Assembly (NCBI GenBank): GCA_002361615.1
Contig: DETK01000014.1
Span: forward strand, 50,014 to 114,013
Direction of reading: 5' to 3'
DNA: 64,000 nucleotides
Source: Bacteroidales bacterium UBA3290
Lineage (GTDB): Bacteria > Bacteroidota > Bacteroidia > Bacteroidales > UBA932
Each line of letters starts with the position of its first letter. The first letter of the stretch is position 1. A program made the position numbers and the translations under genes. This document shows, one piece after another, positions 52,935 through 61,299 of the stretch. The notes under the pieces are model-generated. The model was not told where the DNA came from, ran no database searches, and was given only the letters and a program-made list of their open reading frames with translations.

Positions 52935-53514
52935 ATGAAAACCTTCAGCTTCATTCTGTTTTTTTTTGGCCGCTCTGCTGGTCTGCACGGCGTTTCAACT
53001 CTTTCGTCAAAGATCTGATATAAGAGAGCTTCTCAAGCAAATCCGCAGGGACCGCGACCGCATGGTTCCCGCTGTCCACGCCCTCGTGGAACTAGTGTCC
53101 GACATCGCCAACGCCGCTGCCCGCAGCGGGGAGAACGAATATCTCCTGGCCAAGCGGCTCGACCTCATCCTCTCTTCATCCCGGGGCGAGGGGAAGATCA
53201 TCAAAGGGCATTTCCTCGCCCTTGCCGACCTGCACGAAGCCGGCATGCTGACGTATCTGGAACAGATCGCGCCCGAACTTTCGCGCAGTGAGATCGGACT
53301 TTGCGGCATGATCATGCTCGGGCTGGAGCCGCCCTGCATCAGCCGGGTATTCGGCTACGACCACGTTCAGACATTCTATAACAAGCGGACTGAGATCCGC
53401 AAGAAACTGCATCTGGAACGGGATGTGCCGCTCGAAGGCTATCTGAACAGTCTGGTCGAACAGCTCAAACTTCGGAACGACTTGTACTTCCGTCATTTGG
53501 AGAACAAGTACTAA
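52935..53514 (+). CDS. Membrane-anchored HTH-like regulator, reading frame broken at a run of nine T
   Basis: From ATG 52935 the frame reads MKTFSFILFF and then, at nine T (52959-52967), shifts out of frame. With eight T it would continue LAALLVCTAFQLFRQRSD, a membrane anchor, into a 182-residue body. The body has a helical region (about 30-120) and a C-terminus (RVFGYDHVQTFYNKRTEIRK) like the output end of Bacteroidota TPR/DUF6377-type regulators; the TPRs are missing. Without slippage, translation could start only at TTG 52966 or a later codon. Sequencing error, phase variation and transcript slippage are all possible. I do not recognise the family further. Confidence 0.7.
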
Positions 53515-53520
53515 GGCCGT

Positions 53521-53605
53521 CGGGAGAGCGGGCCACCGCCCCCGGCATCCATCAAACGCATGGACAGAGCCCTGACACGCCGGATCGCGGCGGTCTGCTC
53601 TCCCG
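53521..53605 (+). ncRNA. Candidate structured RNA upstream of ssb
   Basis: 85 bases, closed by a perfect 9-bp stem (53521-53529 with 53597-53605). Nested within are accgcc/ggcggt (53535-53540 with 53589-53594), ccggc/gccgg (53542-53546 with 53579-53583) and a hairpin tccat/atgga (53548-53552 with 53560-53564). No T run follows, so it is not a plain terminator. The ssb promoter starts 10 bases downstream, so it is not the ssb leader. It is either the 3' end of the aroE unit or an independent RNA. It does not match an RNA family that I recognise. Confidence 0.45.
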
Positions 53606-53614
53606 AAACATTTA

Positions 53615-53646
53615 TTTGCAATGACGCTGGAATTTCCGTATATTTA
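53615..53646 (+). promoter_or_regulatory. Promoter of ssb
   Basis: TTTG at 53615-53618 and TATATTTA at 53639-53646 are 20 bases apart, close to the TTTG/TAnnTTTG consensus, and 17 bases before the ssb start. Confidence 0.6.
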
Positions 53647-53663
53647 GCGAAAATTTTTGCACC

Positions 53664-54149
53664 ATGGCACTCAACAAGGTATTACTCATCGGAAATGTAG
53701 GGAAGGATCCTGAAATCAGACATCTCCAGGGCGGCGCCGCAGTCGCCACCATTACGCTGGCTACCAGCGAACGATACAAAGACCGGAACGGCGAAACCCG
53801 CGAAATCACTGAATGGCACACCGTCATCGCCTGGCGGCAGCTGGCCGAACTGGCGGAGAACTATATCCGCAAAGGCAGCCAGATCTACGTAGAAGGCCGC
53901 ATCCGCAGCCGCAGCTGGGACGATCAGAACGGCCAGAAACGCTACGTCACCGAAATCCAGGCCGATGCGATCCAGCTCCTCGGCCGCCGCGGCGACAATG
54001 CAGGTGCCGCACCCCAGCAGAACCCGCATCCGCAGCCCCAAAGCTACGGCGGTTACAGCGCCCCCGCCCAACCGCAGCAGCAACAGACAACTCCGATCGT
54101 CAACCCCGCCGACCTGACGGACGACGGCACCGACGACCTGCCGTTCTAG
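53664..54149 (+). CDS. ssb: Single-stranded DNA-binding protein
   Basis: OB-fold domain (about 1-108) beginning MALNKVLLIGNVGKDPEI with WRQLAELAENYIRKGSQIYVEGRI (in parts), a Gln/Pro-rich linker and the acidic C-terminal tip DDGTDDLPF, which recruits repair proteins. 161 residues. It has its own promoter and ends at a large hairpin. Confidence 0.97.
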   Translation: MALNKVLLIGNVGKDPEIRHLQGGAAVATITLATSERYKDRNGETREITEWHTVIAWRQLAELAENYIRKGSQIYVEGRIRSRSWDDQNGQKRYVTEIQADAIQLLGRRGDNAGAAPQQNPHPQPQSYGGYSAPAQPQQQQTTPIVNPADLTDDGTDDLPF

Positions 54150-54150
54150 A

Positions 54151-54233
54151 GCGGGAACAAAACCCGGTAAAAATGTGCCCGATATCCTTTGAAATGGGAT
54201 ATCGGGCACATTTTGATTACGGATCGTTCCCGC
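54151..54233. terminator. Nested bidirectional terminator between ssb and MFS gene
   Basis: A perfect 18-bp stem (54170-54187 with 54197-54214, nine-base loop), starting aaaa and ending tttt, works on both strands. It is enclosed by a second stem gcgggaac/gttcccgc (54151-54158 with 54226-54233). The whole gap between the convergent genes is occupied. Confidence 0.85.
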
Positions 54234-54234
54234 C

Positions 54235-55641
54235 TTAAGCGACTTCCTTCGAAGGACGGTCGATCTTCAGTTCCGGATGCTTCTTCGAGTTGAAGAAGAG
54301 GATCACCGCGACGGTAATGGCGACGATGCCCAGCGAAACGAAGATAAACTCGGAATGGACGGCGGCAGCCTTGTCGAGGATTTCGGCAGTGGCGGCGTCG
54401 AGCCCTTCCTTCTTGTCGGCATAGTTCTTCATGATGCGGCCCACGAAGATCGGGACCAGCAGCATGCCCATATTCTGGATCCAGTAGATCATCGAATAGG
54501 CTGTGCCGAGGTTCTTCTCGGGAATGATCTTCGGCACGGTCGGCCACATGGCGGACGGAACCAGCGAGTAGCCTATGCCCAGGAACACGATGGCCAGATA
54601 GCCATAGAACTGTTCGCCCGGTGCTGCGCAGATGATCAGATGCGCGCAGAACACCAGCACGGCGCCGGTGATCATCCAGGTCGTAGCCTTGCCCACCTTG
54701 TCGACCAGCGCGCCGAAAAGCGGCGTGAAGAGCACGGGGGCGAAGGCAATCATCGAGATCATCACGGAAGCCCGGGAGGCGTCCAGGCCGAAGCGAGGGA
54801 TGATGATCGAGGTACCGAACTTCTTGAAGCTGATGACGCAGCAATAGAAGAAGACGCAGAGCAGGGCGATCATGATGAAACGGGGATTGCTCAGCACCTT
54901 GAAGATGTCGGAGAACTTGAACTTGTCTTCCTCCTTCACCTCGCCCCGCTGGGTCACGATGCCTTCCTGACGGTCATAGCGGGCATCCATGGCCACGAAG
55001 ATAGCCCAGAGGATGGCGCCGACAAACAACAGGGAAAGACCCACGATAGCCGGTTTGTTGGTTTCGGAGAGCGCAAACATCGTCCCTTCCGCATGGTTCT
55101 TGAGGACCAGCACAGGCGAAAGCAGCATGGCCAGACCGGTTCCGATACGGGCGATGGCCAGCTGGAGACCCATGGCCAGGGCCACGTTCTTGCCTTTGAA
55201 CCATTTGGCGATGGACCGCGTGACCGCGACGCCCGCAATCTCGCTGCCCAGTCCGAAGAGCATGCAGCCGATATAGGCGATCGTCAGCGAGGTGCCGGCG
55301 GTCAGGCCGGACGCAGAGATGGCGCACGTGACGATAGCGGCGCCGAGGACCATCAGTCCGACGAACACGGAGCCGATGAGCCGTACGCCGAACTTGTCGA
55401 GGAGGATACCGCAGATGATCAGGCCGCCCCACACGCAGAGGAAGGAGTAGCCGCCGGCATAGAAGCCGAACTGCTGGGAGTTCCAGCCGAGCTGCAGCAT
55501 CTCCGGATTCTTGAAGATCTGCGACACGGTGGAGAACATGTCGTCGAAGAAGTAGGAGCCGAACATCGGCACCACCAGGCAGGCCAGGGCCAGCCAGCAG
55601 GCGATCTTGCTCGTCTTCAGAGATTTGGTTTCAGTTGTCAT
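54235..55641 (-). CDS. MFS transporter, MFSD1-like (paralogue 2)
   Basis: Twelve-segment major facilitator with a short cytoplasmic N-terminus and a central charged loop (REVKEEDKFKFSD type). The segment GIGYSLVPSAMWPTVPKIIPE, followed by LGTAYSMIYWIQNMG, resembles eukaryotic MFSD1, a lysosomal dipeptide exporter. LDKFGVRLIG is the loop 2-3 motif A. 468 residues. It follows a paralogue by 17 bases. Substrate is inferred only by distant likeness. Confidence 0.88.
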   Translation of the reverse strand: MTTETKSLKTSKIACWLALACLVVPMFGSYFFDDMFSTVSQIFKNPEMLQLGWNSQQFGFYAGGYSFLCVWGGLIICGILLDKFGVRLIGSVFVGLMVLGAAIVTCAISASGLTAGTSLTIAYIGCMLFGLGSEIAGVAVTRSIAKWFKGKNVALAMGLQLAIARIGTGLAMLLSPVLVLKNHAEGTMFALSETNKPAIVGLSLLFVGAILWAIFVAMDARYDRQEGIVTQRGEVKEEDKFKFSDIFKVLSNPRFIMIALLCVFFYCCVISFKKFGTSIIIPRFGLDASRASVMISMIAFAPVLFTPLFGALVDKVGKATTWMITGAVLVFCAHLIICAAPGEQFYGYLAIVFLGIGYSLVPSAMWPTVPKIIPEKNLGTAYSMIYWIQNMGMLLVPIFVGRIMKNYADKKEGLDAATAEILDKAAAVHSEFIFVSLGIVAITVAVILFFNSKKHPELKIDRPSKEVA

Positions 55642-55658
55642 ATCGAGACGAAATTGGA

Positions 55659-57284
55659 TTACTTGATATTGGGCTCCTCGAGGCCGAGATGCTTCTTCTT
55701 GTCGACCACCTTCAGGTAGAGACCGATCAGCAGGGCGGCCACGCCCAGGCAGGCCAGCATCACAAGGGCCCAGGTATAATTGAGTTCATCGGGGCCGGTG
55801 CCAGGGGCGTTGGTGCTGGTCAGCACGTTGCCGATGAGGATCGGGAAGAGCCACAAGCCGATGTTCTGGATCCAGAAGATCAGGGCGTAGGCAGAGCCGA
55901 TGATCTTTTCATCGACCAGCTTCGGGACAGACGGCCAGAGAGCAGCCGGAACCAGCGAGAACGATGCACCCAGGACGAGGATCGTGACATAGGCCACGAC
56001 CGTACCGCCCACCGCGCTGCCCTTGAAGAGCGGCAGGATGAAGGCGAAGGTCAGGTGGCAGAGAATCAGCAGGAACGATCCCGCGACGAGCATCGTGGCC
56101 GCTTTTCCTTTGTGGTCCACGTAGTTGCCAAGGATCGGGGTGATGGCGACAGCCAGCAGCGGGAAGACCGCGAAGATGGTCTCGGCCGTGCCGCGCATGA
56201 AGCCCATATAGCAATAGACCACAAGTGCCACGACGGCCATCACCATCAGGCCGGTCTTGAGGCCTTTGTTCTTCTTGATGAAGTTGCTGGAGAAAGCGCA
56301 GGCGGCCACGACCAGCATGATGATGTACTGCACGATGGTCACCGCCTCACCGGCCCAGAACGAGCCGGGCGCGGCTTCGGTCAGGGTCAGGTTGCACTGC
56401 AGCATGTTGACGGCGTATTTCTGGAACGGGAAAATCGCGCTGTAATAAAGCACGCAGAGCAGGGCCACGAGCCAGAAGCCCAGGCTGGAAAGGATCTTGC
56501 CGATATCCTTGACCTTGAAGGGATCGTCTTTCTCCTCGGCTTCGCCGGTCTGGCTGTCCAGCTTTTTGTCCATAAAGAAGTACGTGATGAACATGATCAG
56601 GGCGATGCAGAGCAGCACCACGCCGAAAGCCACCGAACGCGACACGTTGATGCTTCCGCCCAATTTGGCGAAATAGGGGGAGAAAATCATGCAGGTCGCC
56701 ACACCCAGACGGGCCAGCGCCATTTCGGAGCCCATGGCCAGTGCGGTCTCACGCCCCTTGAACCATTTGACGATACCGCGGCTGACCGTGATGCCGGCCA
56801 TTTCCGCACCGCAGCCGAAGATCATGAAACCGATGCCCGCCACCTTGGCCGAAGCCGGCATGCCGCGATAGAACGGTGAGACACCGAGTTCGTCGAAAAG
56901 CGGGATATAGTTCAGGTTTTCCGTGAACCAGTGCTCCAGACCGGTCCCCATAAAGGAAGGGCTGATGGCGAAATACTTGATCAGGCCGCCCACCAGCATC
57001 ACCGCGCCCGACAGGACGGCGGTGAAACGCACGCCCATCTTGTCCAGGATAATGCCGGCGAAGATCAGGAAGAACACGAAGACATTGAGGAAAGTCTCGG
57101 ATCCCTGCATCGTGCCGAATGCCTTGGAATCCCACCCGCGGGTGGATTCCATCAGGTCCTTGATCGGCGAGAGGATGTCCATGAAGATGTAGGCGCAGAA
57201 CATGCCCAGCGCCAGCAGCAGGAGCGCGATCCAGCGCATGGCCGCCGAATCCCGCAACGTTGTCTTTTGGATGGTTTCAGTCAT
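55659..57284 (-). CDS. MFS transporter, MFSD1-like (paralogue 1)
   Basis: Paralogue of the next gene: LDKMGVRFTAVLSG is motif A, and SFSLVPAALWPSVPKLVDEK then IGSAYALIFWIQNIG is the MFSD1-like signature. It has a longer first periplasmic loop (about 95-150). 541 residues from ATG 57284 (MTETIQK). A longer frame upstream is ignored because the promoter at 57341-57372 lies inside it. Confidence 0.88.
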   Translation of the reverse strand: MTETIQKTTLRDSAAMRWIALLLLALGMFCAYIFMDILSPIKDLMESTRGWDSKAFGTMQGSETFLNVFVFFLIFAGIILDKMGVRFTAVLSGAVMLVGGLIKYFAISPSFMGTGLEHWFTENLNYIPLFDELGVSPFYRGMPASAKVAGIGFMIFGCGAEMAGITVSRGIVKWFKGRETALAMGSEMALARLGVATCMIFSPYFAKLGGSINVSRSVAFGVVLLCIALIMFITYFFMDKKLDSQTGEAEEKDDPFKVKDIGKILSSLGFWLVALLCVLYYSAIFPFQKYAVNMLQCNLTLTEAAPGSFWAGEAVTIVQYIIMLVVAACAFSSNFIKKNKGLKTGLMVMAVVALVVYCYMGFMRGTAETIFAVFPLLAVAITPILGNYVDHKGKAATMLVAGSFLLILCHLTFAFILPLFKGSAVGGTVVAYVTILVLGASFSLVPAALWPSVPKLVDEKIIGSAYALIFWIQNIGLWLFPILIGNVLTSTNAPGTGPDELNYTWALVMLACLGVAALLIGLYLKVVDKKKHLGLEEPNIK

Positions 57285-57340
57285 ATATTCGATCGTTTTT
57301 GATATTCTCTTCTCCGCTTTTCCGGAAAACTCCGAATCTA

Positions 57341-57387
57341 CGAAAATACGAAAAAACGGCTGAAAACACAAATAATTCGTATCTTTG
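57341..57387. promoter_or_regulatory. Divergent promoters for MFS pair and CxxCH lipoprotein
   Basis: For the MFS pair (minus) TTTG (57372-57369) and TATTTTCG (57348-57341) are 20 bases apart. For the lipoprotein gene (plus) TATCTTTG is at 57380-57387, 24 bases before its start. Confidence 0.6.
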
Positions 57388-57411
57388 GATGTTGAACCGA
57401 AGCCTTCGAAC

Positions 57412-58755
57412 ATGTACGGACAATTCCGTTTCATTGTATTATTCACCCTCTTAGCTGCGCTGTGCGGCTGTTCGCCGAAAGAATTCGACGAACAGGACGG
57501 CTATCCGCCGATTTTCCCCGATTATACGGGCGTCACCGTCCCCGAGGGCAGCGCGCCGCTGACGTTCCGTATGGAAGACGGACGGAAGTTCCGGCTTGAA
57601 CAACGCCGGGAGGGCGATACGCTCTGGACCACGGTCAAGGCCTGGCGCCGTGGTGCGCGCAGGGGTACGCGCTATGCTCCCTTCCCCATCATCTATTCAC
57701 ACGACCCCATCGATCCATATATCGTCTACCGCCTTATCGAGCCCGGTTATGAGAGTTGGCGCAACATGGGACTCTACCAGCGGGAACTGTCTTCCTACGA
57801 CGAATCCCCTGTCGTGACCAACCGGGCCAACAACCTGGGCTGCGTCAATTGCCATACCTTCGACGGCGGATCTCCCGAGCGGATGCTCTTCCACGCCCGC
57901 GGCCGCGGCGGCGGAACAGTCTTCGCTGACGGCGACAACGTAAAAGTGCTCAACCTCACCCAGGTAGGTCCTCACCGCCAGGGTACCTACCCTGCCTGGC
58001 ATCCGGAAGGACGCTACGTGGTCTTCTCTTCCAACAACACCCGGCAGTGCTTTACCATCCGGAACGACCAGCCCATCGAAGTCTACGACACCGATTCAGA
58101 CCTGATTGTATATGACTCCGCGACGGACTCCGTACAGATGCTCGTCGAAACCCGGGAAACGCTGGAAACCTTCCCTTCCTGGTCGCCCGACGGAAAGACG
58201 CTTTACTGGTGCGAAGCCGTTGATCCGGGCCGCATTCCCGCTTCGCGCGGCGAAGTCCACTACCGCTTGATGGCCGCCCCGTTCGCCGACGGCGCCCTTG
58301 CCGGAGAGCCCCGCATCGTATTCGGGAACGACAGTCTTTCGGTGTCATTCCCGCGTGTCAACGGCCGCTGGCTCCTGTTCACGGCAGCCAGTTTCGGCAC
58401 CTTCCCCATCTGGCACAAGGAAGCGGAGCTGATGCTGCTCGACCTGGAAACCGGCGCCGTGCGGACAGTCACCGAACTCAACAGCGACCAGACCGACAGT
58501 TATCACAGCTGGTCAAGCGGCGGCCAGTGGGTGGTCTTTTCCAGCCGTCGCCTCGACGGACGATATACCCGACTGTTTATCAGCCATTTCGACGGAGAAG
58601 GCCATTTCTCGAAACCTTTCCTCCTCCCGCAGGAGGATCCTGATTTCAACCAGCTGCGGCTCAAGTCGTACAACATCCCTGAATTCATCACGGGCCGTGT
58701 GCCCGACCGGCAGGAAGCCATCGCCGGCCTGTTCAAAGAGGAGGAAACGAAATGA
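57412..58755 (+). CDS. TolB-like beta-propeller lipoprotein with a CxxCH heme-binding motif
   Basis: Lipoprotein signal (IVLFTLLAALCGC), an N-terminal region ending in NNLGCVNCHTFDGG (CxxCH near residues 144-148, a possible covalent heme c site) and a TolB-type propeller with PAWHPEGRYVVFSSN, PSWSPDGKTLYW and HSWSSGGQWVVFSSR. 447 residues from ATG 57412. Its stop overlaps the DUF6057 start (ATGA). It is divergent from the MFS pair. Heme attachment is a prediction from the motif. Confidence 0.85.
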   Translation: MYGQFRFIVLFTLLAALCGCSPKEFDEQDGYPPIFPDYTGVTVPEGSAPLTFRMEDGRKFRLEQRREGDTLWTTVKAWRRGARRGTRYAPFPIIYSHDPIDPYIVYRLIEPGYESWRNMGLYQRELSSYDESPVVTNRANNLGCVNCHTFDGGSPERMLFHARGRGGGTVFADGDNVKVLNLTQVGPHRQGTYPAWHPEGRYVVFSSNNTRQCFTIRNDQPIEVYDTDSDLIVYDSATDSVQMLVETRETLETFPSWSPDGKTLYWCEAVDPGRIPASRGEVHYRLMAAPFADGALAGEPRIVFGNDSLSVSFPRVNGRWLLFTAASFGTFPIWHKEAELMLLDLETGAVRTVTELNSDQTDSYHSWSSGGQWVVFSSRRLDGRYTRLFISHFDGEGHFSKPFLLPQEDPDFNQLRLKSYNIPEFITGRVPDRQEAIAGLFKEEETK

Positions 58756-59951
58756 ATAGTCGACTGAAAAACCGGCTGGTTCCCCTCCTGCTCTTCGTGG
58801 CGGTTTTCGTGGCGGTATTCCTCCTCCTCCGCTATACCTTCCTGCAGAAAGAGTATTTCGGGCTCTTCCTCAACACGCCCGACTACTGGACCGATCTCTG
58901 GAACGGACCGCACCCGCTGTGGACCCTTGCCGGAGACTTCCTGTCGCAGTTCTACCGCCTCTCATGGGTCGGTCCGGCTCTCACAGCGCTGCTCGCTACG
59001 GGTTGTTTCCTATTGCTGAGGCTCTTCCTCAAGCGTTTCCAGATTCCGCTCGCCGCGGTCATCTTCACGGCGCTGCTTGTCGCAGCCCTGCTCCCGAAAG
59101 CCAGGGAACGCGAACGCTGGGCGAAAGTGGAGTACGCGAGCCTGCATATGCAATGGGACAAAGTCCTTTCCGTGGCCACGCCCGAAGCGTCGGCGGAAGA
59201 CCGCGTCCTGATTCCCTACGCCCTGCTGGCCCATAGTGAACGCGGGACGCTGCCGCAGAACATGTTCCGTTATCCCGTCCTCGGGCCGGAAGACATCGAC
59301 CTTGAAGGTGAACTGACCCGGCACGGGTATTACTTCACCAGTCTGGTGAACGAATGCATGGGCTGCACCAACGAAGCCATCCACAACACCTTCCAGGCCG
59401 CCTGCACCACGCCTTACGGCACAAGTTTCGGTACACTGCGCCAGCTGATCAAGTTCAACATCGCCTCAGGCAACAAAGCCATGGCGCGAAAGTACTGTGA
59501 CATCCTGGAAAAGAGCCCTTTCAACGCTGCCACGGCCCGTTCTGCCCGCAAAGTCGTCGAAGCGATGCCCGAGCGGAGCTATCTCGACCACGGGCCTTCC
59601 GACACGGCCGCCGTCATCACGCACAATACCATCCGGAACCTGCGGCTGCTCGCCGGCGCCGGCTATTTCAACGCCGCTGCGGCCGACCGCTACCGCTGCC
59701 TGCTGCTCCTCCAGCGGGACCTGCGCAGCTTCGCTTCGTCTTTCCCCCCGGAAGAAGACCTCACCGCCCTGCCCGTGACGTACCAGCAGGCGCTCTGCCT
59801 GATCTCGGACCGCGACATCCAGCGCAGGCTCTCCCCGGCCGTCCTGGAATCTTTCAACCAGTACATGCAGGAATACAACAACCTCCGGTCGAAAGAGGAC
59901 GATCCTATCCTGCCGGGCAGCTTCTGGGAATACTACTTCCTCGGCTATTGA
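58752..59951 (+). CDS. DUF6057 family membrane protein
   Basis: Two N-terminal membrane segments (LLLFVAVFVAVFLLLRY and ALTALLATGCFLLL) and a third (FTALLVAALLP) precede a helical, TPR-like periplasmic C-terminus (about 115-399). A Cys-containing ECMGCTNEAIHN lies in the middle. 399 residues, a form known from Bacteroidota where it follows TolB-like lipoproteins. Function unknown. Confidence 0.82.
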   Translation: MNSRLKNRLVPLLLFVAVFVAVFLLLRYTFLQKEYFGLFLNTPDYWTDLWNGPHPLWTLAGDFLSQFYRLSWVGPALTALLATGCFLLLRLFLKRFQIPLAAVIFTALLVAALLPKARERERWAKVEYASLHMQWDKVLSVATPEASAEDRVLIPYALLAHSERGTLPQNMFRYPVLGPEDIDLEGELTRHGYYFTSLVNECMGCTNEAIHNTFQAACTTPYGTSFGTLRQLIKFNIASGNKAMARKYCDILEKSPFNAATARSARKVVEAMPERSYLDHGPSDTAAVITHNTIRNLRLLAGAGYFNAAAADRYRCLLLLQRDLRSFASSFPPEEDLTALPVTYQQALCLISDRDIQRRLSPAVLESFNQYMQEYNNLRSKEDDPILPGSFWEYYFLGY

Positions 59952-59989
59952 TCGGCCCCCGGTCTGTAGGTTTATTCGAAAATAAGTCG

Positions 59990-59997
59990 TAACTTAG
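59990..59997 (+). promoter_or_regulatory. Possible -7 element for purA
   Basis: TAACTTAG is one base off TAnnTTTG and lies 29 bases before the purA start, in a 75-base gap. No certain -33 box. Confidence 0.35.
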
Positions 59998-60026
59998 CGG
60001 CTCCTAAACTAACACGCTGCAAAATA

Positions 60027-61298
60027 ATGAAACTCGACGTAGTTCTCGGGCTCCAATGGGGAGACGAAGGAAAAGGTAAGATCGTGGATTTCCTGGCGGA
60101 ACGCTATCCTGTGGTAGCCCGCTTCCAGGGCGGACCGAACGCCGGCCATTCCATCCATTTCGGCGACACCTCTTTCGTGCTGCACTCCGTTCCTTCGGGT
60201 GTCTTCCGTGAAGGAGCCGTCAATATCATCGGAGGCGGAGTCGTCCTCGACCCCACCATCTTCCGCGAGGAATGCGAGGCCATCGAAGCCCTCGGCATCC
60301 CGGTCCGGGAGCGCGTACGCATCGCCCGCCGCGCCCATCTGATCGTACCGACCCACAAGCTGCTCGACGCCGCTGACGAAGCCTCGCTCGGCAAGTCGAA
60401 GATCGGTTCGACCCTCAAAGGCATCGGCCCTGCCTACTCCGACAAAACCGGCCGCAACGGCCTCCGCGTCGGCGACCTGGAGGAAGACGGTTTCGAAAGC
60501 AAATATGAGACCCTCAAACGCAAGCACATGGCCCGCCTGGCCCAGTACGACTTCACCTTCCCCTTCGATCTCGAAGAGGCGGAAGCCCAATGGCGCAAGG
60601 ATGCCGAATATCTCAAGAGTTTCGAACTGATCGACGCCGAATACGAAACCAACGCCCTGCTCGACGGCGGCAAAGCCATTTTGGCCGAAGGCGCCCAGGG
60701 CTCCATGCTCGACGTGGACTTCGGTTCTTATCCCTTCGTAACTTCGTCTTCCACTGCCTGCGCCGGCGCCTGCACCGGTCTTGGCGTGGCCCCCGCCCGC
60801 ATCGGCAAAGTTTACGGCGTATTCAAAGCCTACTGCACCCGCGTGGGAAGCGGCCCGTTCCCTACGGAACTCGGTGACGCCACCGGCGAACTGCTCCGTC
60901 AGCGCGGCCATGAATTCGGTGCCACCACCGGCCGTCCCCGCCGCACCGGCTGGCTCGACCTCCCCGCCCTCAAATATGCCGTGATGATCAGCGGCGTGAC
61001 CGAACTGATCATGATGAAAGCCGACGTCCTCGACGGCTTCGATACCGTCAAGGTAGCTTCCGGATACCGGGTGGACGGTGTGCGGACCGACCGCGTCCCT
61101 TACGACGTCTACGCTGAAGTAGAGCCCGTTTACACCACGCTCAAAGGATGGGACTGCGACCTGGGCGCCTGCCGCTCCGAAGCGGAACTCCCCGCCGCGT
61201 TCAAGGAATATGTCGCCTTCATCGAGCGGGAGGTCGGCGTGCCCGTGCGCATCCTCTCCCTCGGTCCCGACCGGGAGCAAACCATAATCCGCGGCTGA
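60027..61298 (+). CDS. purA: Adenylosuccinate synthetase
   Basis: GTP-dependent step from IMP to adenylosuccinate in AMP synthesis. QWGDEGKGKIVD near 11-22 is the GTP-binding signature, followed by GGPNAGHSI, GPAYSDKTGRNGLRVGDL, EGAQGSMLDVDFGSYPFVTSS (in parts) and the C-terminal GPDREQTI. 423 residues. dxs begins one base after its stop. Confidence 0.97.
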   Translation: MKLDVVLGLQWGDEGKGKIVDFLAERYPVVARFQGGPNAGHSIHFGDTSFVLHSVPSGVFREGAVNIIGGGVVLDPTIFREECEAIEALGIPVRERVRIARRAHLIVPTHKLLDAADEASLGKSKIGSTLKGIGPAYSDKTGRNGLRVGDLEEDGFESKYETLKRKHMARLAQYDFTFPFDLEEAEAQWRKDAEYLKSFELIDAEYETNALLDGGKAILAEGAQGSMLDVDFGSYPFVTSSSTACAGACTGLGVAPARIGKVYGVFKAYCTRVGSGPFPTELGDATGELLRQRGHEFGATTGRPRRTGWLDLPALKYAVMISGVTELIMMKADVLDGFDTVKVASGYRVDGVRTDRVPYDVYAEVEPVYTTLKGWDCDLGACRSEAELPAAFKEYVAFIEREVGVPVRILSLGPDREQTIIRG

Positions 61299-61299
61299 C

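Noticed and set aside
53521..53605. SRP RNA or tRNA-like gene
   Set aside because: The conserved SRP loop sequence and the tRNA T loop are both absent.
54277..56879. Two long plus-strand frames rich in His, Asp and Gln opposite the MFS genes
   Set aside because: Antisense of membrane proteins; composition bias only.
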